From assembly GCA_013698395.1 (NCBI GenBank), contig JACCUZ010000148.1:1-8991 (forward strand): a stretch of DNA of 8,991 nt, in the 5' to 3' direction. Numbering within the stretch: the stretch's first letter is position 1; each line of letters opens with the position of its first letter. This DNA is from Sporichthyaceae bacterium (GTDB lineage Bacteria; Actinomycetota; Actinomycetes; JACCUZ01). Below, one piece after another: positions 6,207 to 8,991 of the stretch. A program made the translations under genes and the position numbers. Below the pieces are notes generated by a model, which saw only the letters and a list, made by a program, of their open reading frames with translations, was not told where the DNA came from and did not search any database.

Positions 6207-7424
6207 ATGCGCAGGTACGTCAGGCCGGCCGGACTCACCATGGCCGCCTTCTCTCTCCTGCTCGGGACCGTCGGCTGCAGCTCCACGAGCCCGCGACCAG
6301 CGGCTGAGGCGGCAGTCGAGGGAGCCGGCGGGTACGAGGCCGCTGCCGCGGTCGCGCAGCCCGTCTCGGCGGCCAGCATCGCGTTCACGCCGGAGTCCGC
6401 ATCTCTCGACGTTGACCCGACCCAGCCCGTCACGGTCACGGTCACCGACGGTCGGCTCACCGACGTAACCGTCACCAACGCCAAGGGCCGCTCGCTGGCG
6501 GGCGGGCTCGCGTCCGACGGCTCCAGCTGGACCTCCACGGCGCCGCTGAAGCTCGCCGGGCACTACCGCGTCCTCGCGGTCGCCGAGGACGCCGAAGGCC
6601 GTCGTACGCAGCGCTCCGGCTTCTTCGCCACGGTCGCGCCGCGCCGGATCCTCGAGACGAGCATCTCCCCCCTCGACGGGCAGTACGTCGGCGTCGGCAT
6701 GCCGGTCATCATCCGGTTCACCGAACGGGTCAAGGACCGGGCTGCCGTCGAGGAGGCGTTGTCGGTCAAGAGCTCCAAGCCGATCATCGGGTCCTGGAGC
6801 TGGACCGCTGACGACGAGGTGCATTTCCGGCCGAAGGAGTTCTGGCCCGCGTACACCGACGTCAAGGTCAAGGTCGACCTTAAGGGCGTCAACGCCGGCC
6901 GAGGCGTCTGGGGCATGGAGAACCGCACGGTGAAGTTCAGCACCGGCTCCTCGATGGTCAGCGTCATCGACGTCGACCGGTACACGCTGACGGTGTACCG
7001 CAACGGCGAGGTCGCCCGGGTGATCCCGGTCAGCACCGGCAAGGCCGGTTTCCTCACGCGCAACGGCACCAAGGTGATCCTCGAGAAGCACACGCTGAAG
7101 ATCATGGACGCCCGCACGATCGGCATCAGCCCCGGCGACCCCGAGTACTACCTGCTCGAGGTCCCCTACGCGATGCGCGTCACCTGGAGCGGCGAGTTCG
7201 TCCACGCGGCGCCCTGGTCAGTGGGCTCGCAGGGTCGGGACAACGTCAGCCACGGGTGCGTGGGGATGAGCTCGGCCAACGCCATCTGGCTGTTCAACCA
7301 GAGCACGGTCGGCGACGTCGTGCAGGTCGTCGGGTCCCCCCGCACGCTGGAGCCGGGCAACGGCTACACCGACTGGAACGTCTCCTGGTCCGACTGGACC
7401 GCGGGCAGCGCGCTGCAGAGCTGA
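6207..7424 (+). CDS. L,D-transpeptidase with N-terminal Ig-like domains (LdtMt2-like), putative lipoprotein
   Basis: This enzyme should form 3-3 (meso-DAP to meso-DAP) cross-links in peptidoglycan outside the membrane. Its 405 residues match mycobacterial LdtMt2 (408). Order: a signal peptide with hydrophobic core at about 8-23 and Cys24 in a lipobox-like GTVGC (Thr at -3 is unusual); a Pro/Ala-rich linker; a first Ig-like domain at about 70-148; a second from about 149 to 248 (SPLDGQYVGVGMPVIIRF); and the YkuD catalytic domain at about 249-377. The catalytic site shows His333 (FVHAAPWSVGSQG), His349 and Cys351 in SHGCVG; the last position is Gly where LdtMt2-type enzymes have Asn. The tail DWNVSWSDWTAG matches the C-terminal subdomain of LdtMt2. 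ATG 6207 is chosen for GGGGAG upstream and an intact signal peptide; an in-frame GTG at 6111 is less likely. Confidence 0.93.
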   Translation: MRRYVRPAGLTMAAFSLLLGTVGCSSTSPRPAAEAAVEGAGGYEAAAAVAQPVSAASIAFTPESASLDVDPTQPVTVTVTDGRLTDVTVTNAKGRSLAGGLASDGSSWTSTAPLKLAGHYRVLAVAEDAEGRRTQRSGFFATVAPRRILETSISPLDGQYVGVGMPVIIRFTERVKDRAAVEEALSVKSSKPIIGSWSWTADDEVHFRPKEFWPAYTDVKVKVDLKGVNAGRGVWGMENRTVKFSTGSSMVSVIDVDRYTLTVYRNGEVARVIPVSTGKAGFLTRNGTKVILEKHTLKIMDARTIGISPGDPEYYLLEVPYAMRVTWSGEFVHAAPWSVGSQGRDNVSHGCVGMSSANAIWLFNQSTVGDVVQVVGSPRTLEPGNGYTDWNVSWSDWTAGSALQS

Positions 7425-7468
7425 GCCGACGTGCATCCAGGCCGTGCTCTCCGGGCAGGGTTAACCGT

Positions 7469-8842
7469 GTGCCCACCGTCGCGCTAGTCGTCTTCACCCG
7501 GGACCTGCGGGTCCACGACAATCCGACACTGGTCCGAGCCGCCTCGGAGTCGGCCGCCGTGGTGCCGGTCTTCGTCCTCGACGATGCGATCCTGCGGTCC
7601 GCCTACAACCGGCCCAACCGGGCGCGCTTCCTGAGCGAGTGTCTGCACGACCTGGACGGGTCGTTGCACGATTGTGGTTCGGCCCTGGTCGTGCGTCGAG
7701 GGGACTGGGCGAGCGAGGTGACCGCCCTCGCGGTCGAGACCGGCGCCGGCGCCGTGCACATCTCCGGTGACGTCACCAGCCATGCCCGGCGCCGGCTGGC
7801 GGAGCTGCGTGACCGGCTGGCTGCCTCCGTACGGCTTCAGGTCCACGACGACACGCTGCTCGTCGTGCCGCCCGGAGCCATCGCGACCGCCGGCAAGGAT
7901 CACATGTCGGTGTTTACGCCGTACTTCCGCAGGTGGGAGCAGCACCCCACCCGCGACCTGGTTGCTCCTCCGCTTCGCTTGCACATGCCCTCGGTCGCGT
8001 CCGGCCCGCTGCCGATGCCGAAGGACATCGCGGACGGGCTGCCCTCGCCGGAGCTGATGGCGGGCGGCGAGTCGGAGGGGCGCCGGCGGCTGTCCGCGTG
8101 GCTGGCCGACGGCATCGAGGACTACGCCGACGACCACGACGCGCTGGGCAACGACAACACCTCCCGGCTCTCGCCGTACCTGCACTTCGGCTGCCTGTCG
8201 CCGCTCGAGCTGGTGCGGCGCGCGGGCGAGTCACGCAGCCCGGCGGGGGCGGCCTTCGTACGGCAGGTCGCCTGGCGCGACTTCCACCACCAGGTCCTCG
8301 CGGCGCGCCCGGACGCCACGCGGCGGGATTACCGGCCGCGGGGTGACCGTTGGCATCGCAGCCCCGAGGAGCTCGCGGCGTGGAAGGAGGGTCGCACGGG
8401 CTACCCGGTGGTTGACGCCGGGATGCGCCAGCTGGCCCGCGAGGGGTGGATGCACAACCGGGCGCGGCTGATCACGGGGCACTTCCTCACCAAGACGCTG
8501 TACCTCGACTGGCGTGAGGGCGCCCAGCACTTCGTCGACCTGCTTCTCGACGCCGATGTCGCCAACAACACCATGAACTGGCAGTGGGTTGCGGGCACCG
8601 GGACCGACTCGCGGTACAACCGGACGTACAACGTGGTGCTGCAGGCCCGCCGCCACGACCCGCGGGGTGCCTACGTACGGAGGTACGTCGAGGAGCTGGC
8701 CGATCTGGACGACGCCTACGTCCACGAGCCGTGGCTGCTGCCGCCGGATCAGTTCGCCGCTCTGGGCTATCCCCTCCCGATCGTCGACCAGTCCGAGGCC
8801 CGGGACCGCCTCCGCCACGGCCGGCGGGGGCCTGGGCAATGA
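7469..8842 (+). CDS. phr: Deoxyribodipyrimidine photolyase (cryptochrome/photolyase family, class I)
   Basis: This flavoprotein uses blue light to split UV-made cyclobutane pyrimidine dimers. Its 457 residues fit class I enzymes. The N-terminal Rossmann-like antenna domain begins VPTVALVVFTRDLRVHDNP. The C-terminal helical FAD domain carries RLSPYLHFGCLSP, FVRQVAWRDFHH, GRTGYPVVDAGMRQL, GWMHNRARL and WQWVAGTGTD. The electron-transfer Trp triad is intact at 305, 348 and 371; Trp269 matches the dimer-binding Trp277 of E. coli, and Asn367 matches the Asn near flavin N5. One stretch, YNRTYNVVLQARRHDP, departs from the common R.FNP..QA.RFDP form. The antenna pigment (folate or 8-HDF) cannot be told from sequence. 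GTG 7469 is chosen because the conserved N-terminus begins there, with AGGG eight bases upstream. It lies 44 bases after the transpeptidase gene with no evident terminator between, so co-transcription is possible. Confidence 0.93.
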   Translation: MPTVALVVFTRDLRVHDNPTLVRAASESAAVVPVFVLDDAILRSAYNRPNRARFLSECLHDLDGSLHDCGSALVVRRGDWASEVTALAVETGAGAVHISGDVTSHARRRLAELRDRLAASVRLQVHDDTLLVVPPGAIATAGKDHMSVFTPYFRRWEQHPTRDLVAPPLRLHMPSVASGPLPMPKDIADGLPSPELMAGGESEGRRRLSAWLADGIEDYADDHDALGNDNTSRLSPYLHFGCLSPLELVRRAGESRSPAGAAFVRQVAWRDFHHQVLAARPDATRRDYRPRGDRWHRSPEELAAWKEGRTGYPVVDAGMRQLAREGWMHNRARLITGHFLTKTLYLDWREGAQHFVDLLLDADVANNTMNWQWVAGTGTDSRYNRTYNVVLQARRHDPRGAYVRRYVEELADLDDAYVHEPWLLPPDQFAALGYPLPIVDQSEARDRLRHGRRGPGQ

Positions 8843-8859
8843 CCACGTATACGTGGTCA
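8840..8859. repeat. Perfect 20-base palindrome over the photolyase stop codon
   Basis: TGACCACGTATACGTGGTCA reads identically on both strands, and its first three bases are the photolyase TGA stop codon. As RNA it could form an eight-base-pair stem with a UAUA loop. No T-run follows on either side, so it is not a classical intrinsic terminator, although actinobacterial terminators often lack one. It could also be a dimeric regulator site or a preferred IS30 target. Confidence 0.8.
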
Positions 8860-8865
8860 ACGCAC

Positions 8866-8893
8866 GGGCGGATTCACGCGGTCGTCGCAACAC
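8866..8893. repeat. Candidate terminal inverted repeat of the IS30-family element
   Basis: The non-coding stretch just beyond the transposase stop is where an IS30-family element carries its terminal inverted repeat, usually 20-30 bases. GGGCGGATTCACGCGGTCGT and the following bases to 8893 are my best guess for it. The other end is outside the window, so the match cannot be tested and the exact boundary is uncertain. Confidence 0.35.
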
Positions 8894-8897
8894 GGCA

Positions 8898-8991
8898 CTA
8901 TGCGACTGCGGTTAAGAGTAGTTCGTTGAGGGCTTCGGCCGGGGTGGCCCAGTTGAGGGTCTTTCGGGGTCGGCCGTTGAGCTCGGCGGCG
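8898..8991 (-). CDS. IS30-family transposase, C-terminal end only
   Basis: Reading the minus strand, 30 residues precede the TAG at 8898-8900. They begin AAELNGRPRKTLNWATPAEA and continue LNELLLTAVA. The LNGRPRKTLNWATPAEAL string is the hallmark C-terminus of IS30-family DDE transposases (LN.RPRKTLGW.TPAE). The start and the DDE catalytic core are outside the window, so whether the gene is intact is unknown. It converges on the photolyase gene with 55 bases between the two stop codons. Confidence 0.8.
   Translation of the reverse strand, partial: AAELNGRPRKTLNWATPAEALNELLLTAVA

Larger units (their letters stand above)
8866..8991 (-). mobile_element. Right-edge fragment of an IS30-family insertion sequence
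   Basis: The element is inferred from the transposase C-terminus at 8898-8990 plus the short non-coding end region. Only the end downstream of transposase is visible; the rest extends past the window. The left boundary at 8866 is an estimate and could lie anywhere from about 8860 to 8872. IS30-family elements move by copy-out/paste-in transposition and make short (2-3 base) target duplications. Confidence 0.6.

Noticed and set aside
7425..7468. Possible terminator or promoter between the transpeptidase and photolyase genes
   Set aside because: The 44 bases show no clear dyad or -10 hexamer; only the AGGG ribosome site is supportable.
8840..8859. Palindrome as a classical intrinsic terminator
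   Set aside because: There is no T-run on either side. A terminator role without a T-run remains possible, so it is reported as a palindrome only.
8589..8915. Alternative reading frame running past the photolyase stop
   Set aside because: The translation lacks any conserved sequence and lies in a shadow frame. The photolyase frame ends naturally after the GYPLPIVDQSEAR tail expected for the family.

Overview
The window is very G+C-rich (about 70% by eye), with GTG/TTG starts, tightly packed genes and protein families that look actinobacterial. The adenosine kinase, CtaC-CtaD-CtaF set and LdtMt2-like L,D-transpeptidase all resemble Mycobacterium/Streptomyces-type proteins. A Nocardioides-like member of the Actinomycetes is my best guess, but that is inference.

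Layout: (1) Bases 1-1200, minus strand: a secreted or membrane-anchored protein of unknown function, cut off at its C-terminus by the window edge, with a DGTPVP-type coding minisatellite in the middle. (2) After a 102-base divergent spacer, a plus-strand run begins: adenosine kinase (adoK), then leucyl/phenylalanyl-tRNA-protein transferase (aat), which overlaps adoK by 16 bases. (3) After an 86-base gap come the aa3 cytochrome c oxidase genes ctaC (subunit II, a predicted lipoprotein with a TTG start), ctaD (subunit I, GTGA overlap) and ctaF (actinobacterial subunit IV). (4) A 169-base gap with an imperfect stem-loop precedes an L,D-transpeptidase lipoprotein. (5) A class I DNA photolyase follows 44 bases later. 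(6) A perfect 20-base palindrome contains the photolyase stop codon. It is followed at once by the end of an IS30-family insertion sequence, whose transposase C-terminus is read on the minus strand and runs out of the window.

How the genes fit together: ctaC, ctaD and ctaF encode three of the four usual subunits of the actinobacterial aa3 oxidase. Subunit III (ctaE) and the qcrCAB genes are not here; in actinobacteria they normally lie elsewhere. The L,D-transpeptidase makes 3-3 peptidoglycan cross-links in the cell wall, adenosine kinase salvages adenosine, Aat tags proteins for N-degron proteolysis, and the photolyase repairs UV lesions. This looks mostly like ordinary chromosomal housekeeping with an insertion sequence at the right edge. 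I did not find a convincing new multi-gene system. The items most worth a second look are the palindrome/IS30 junction, the repeat-bearing exported protein, and the stem-loop ahead of the transpeptidase gene.
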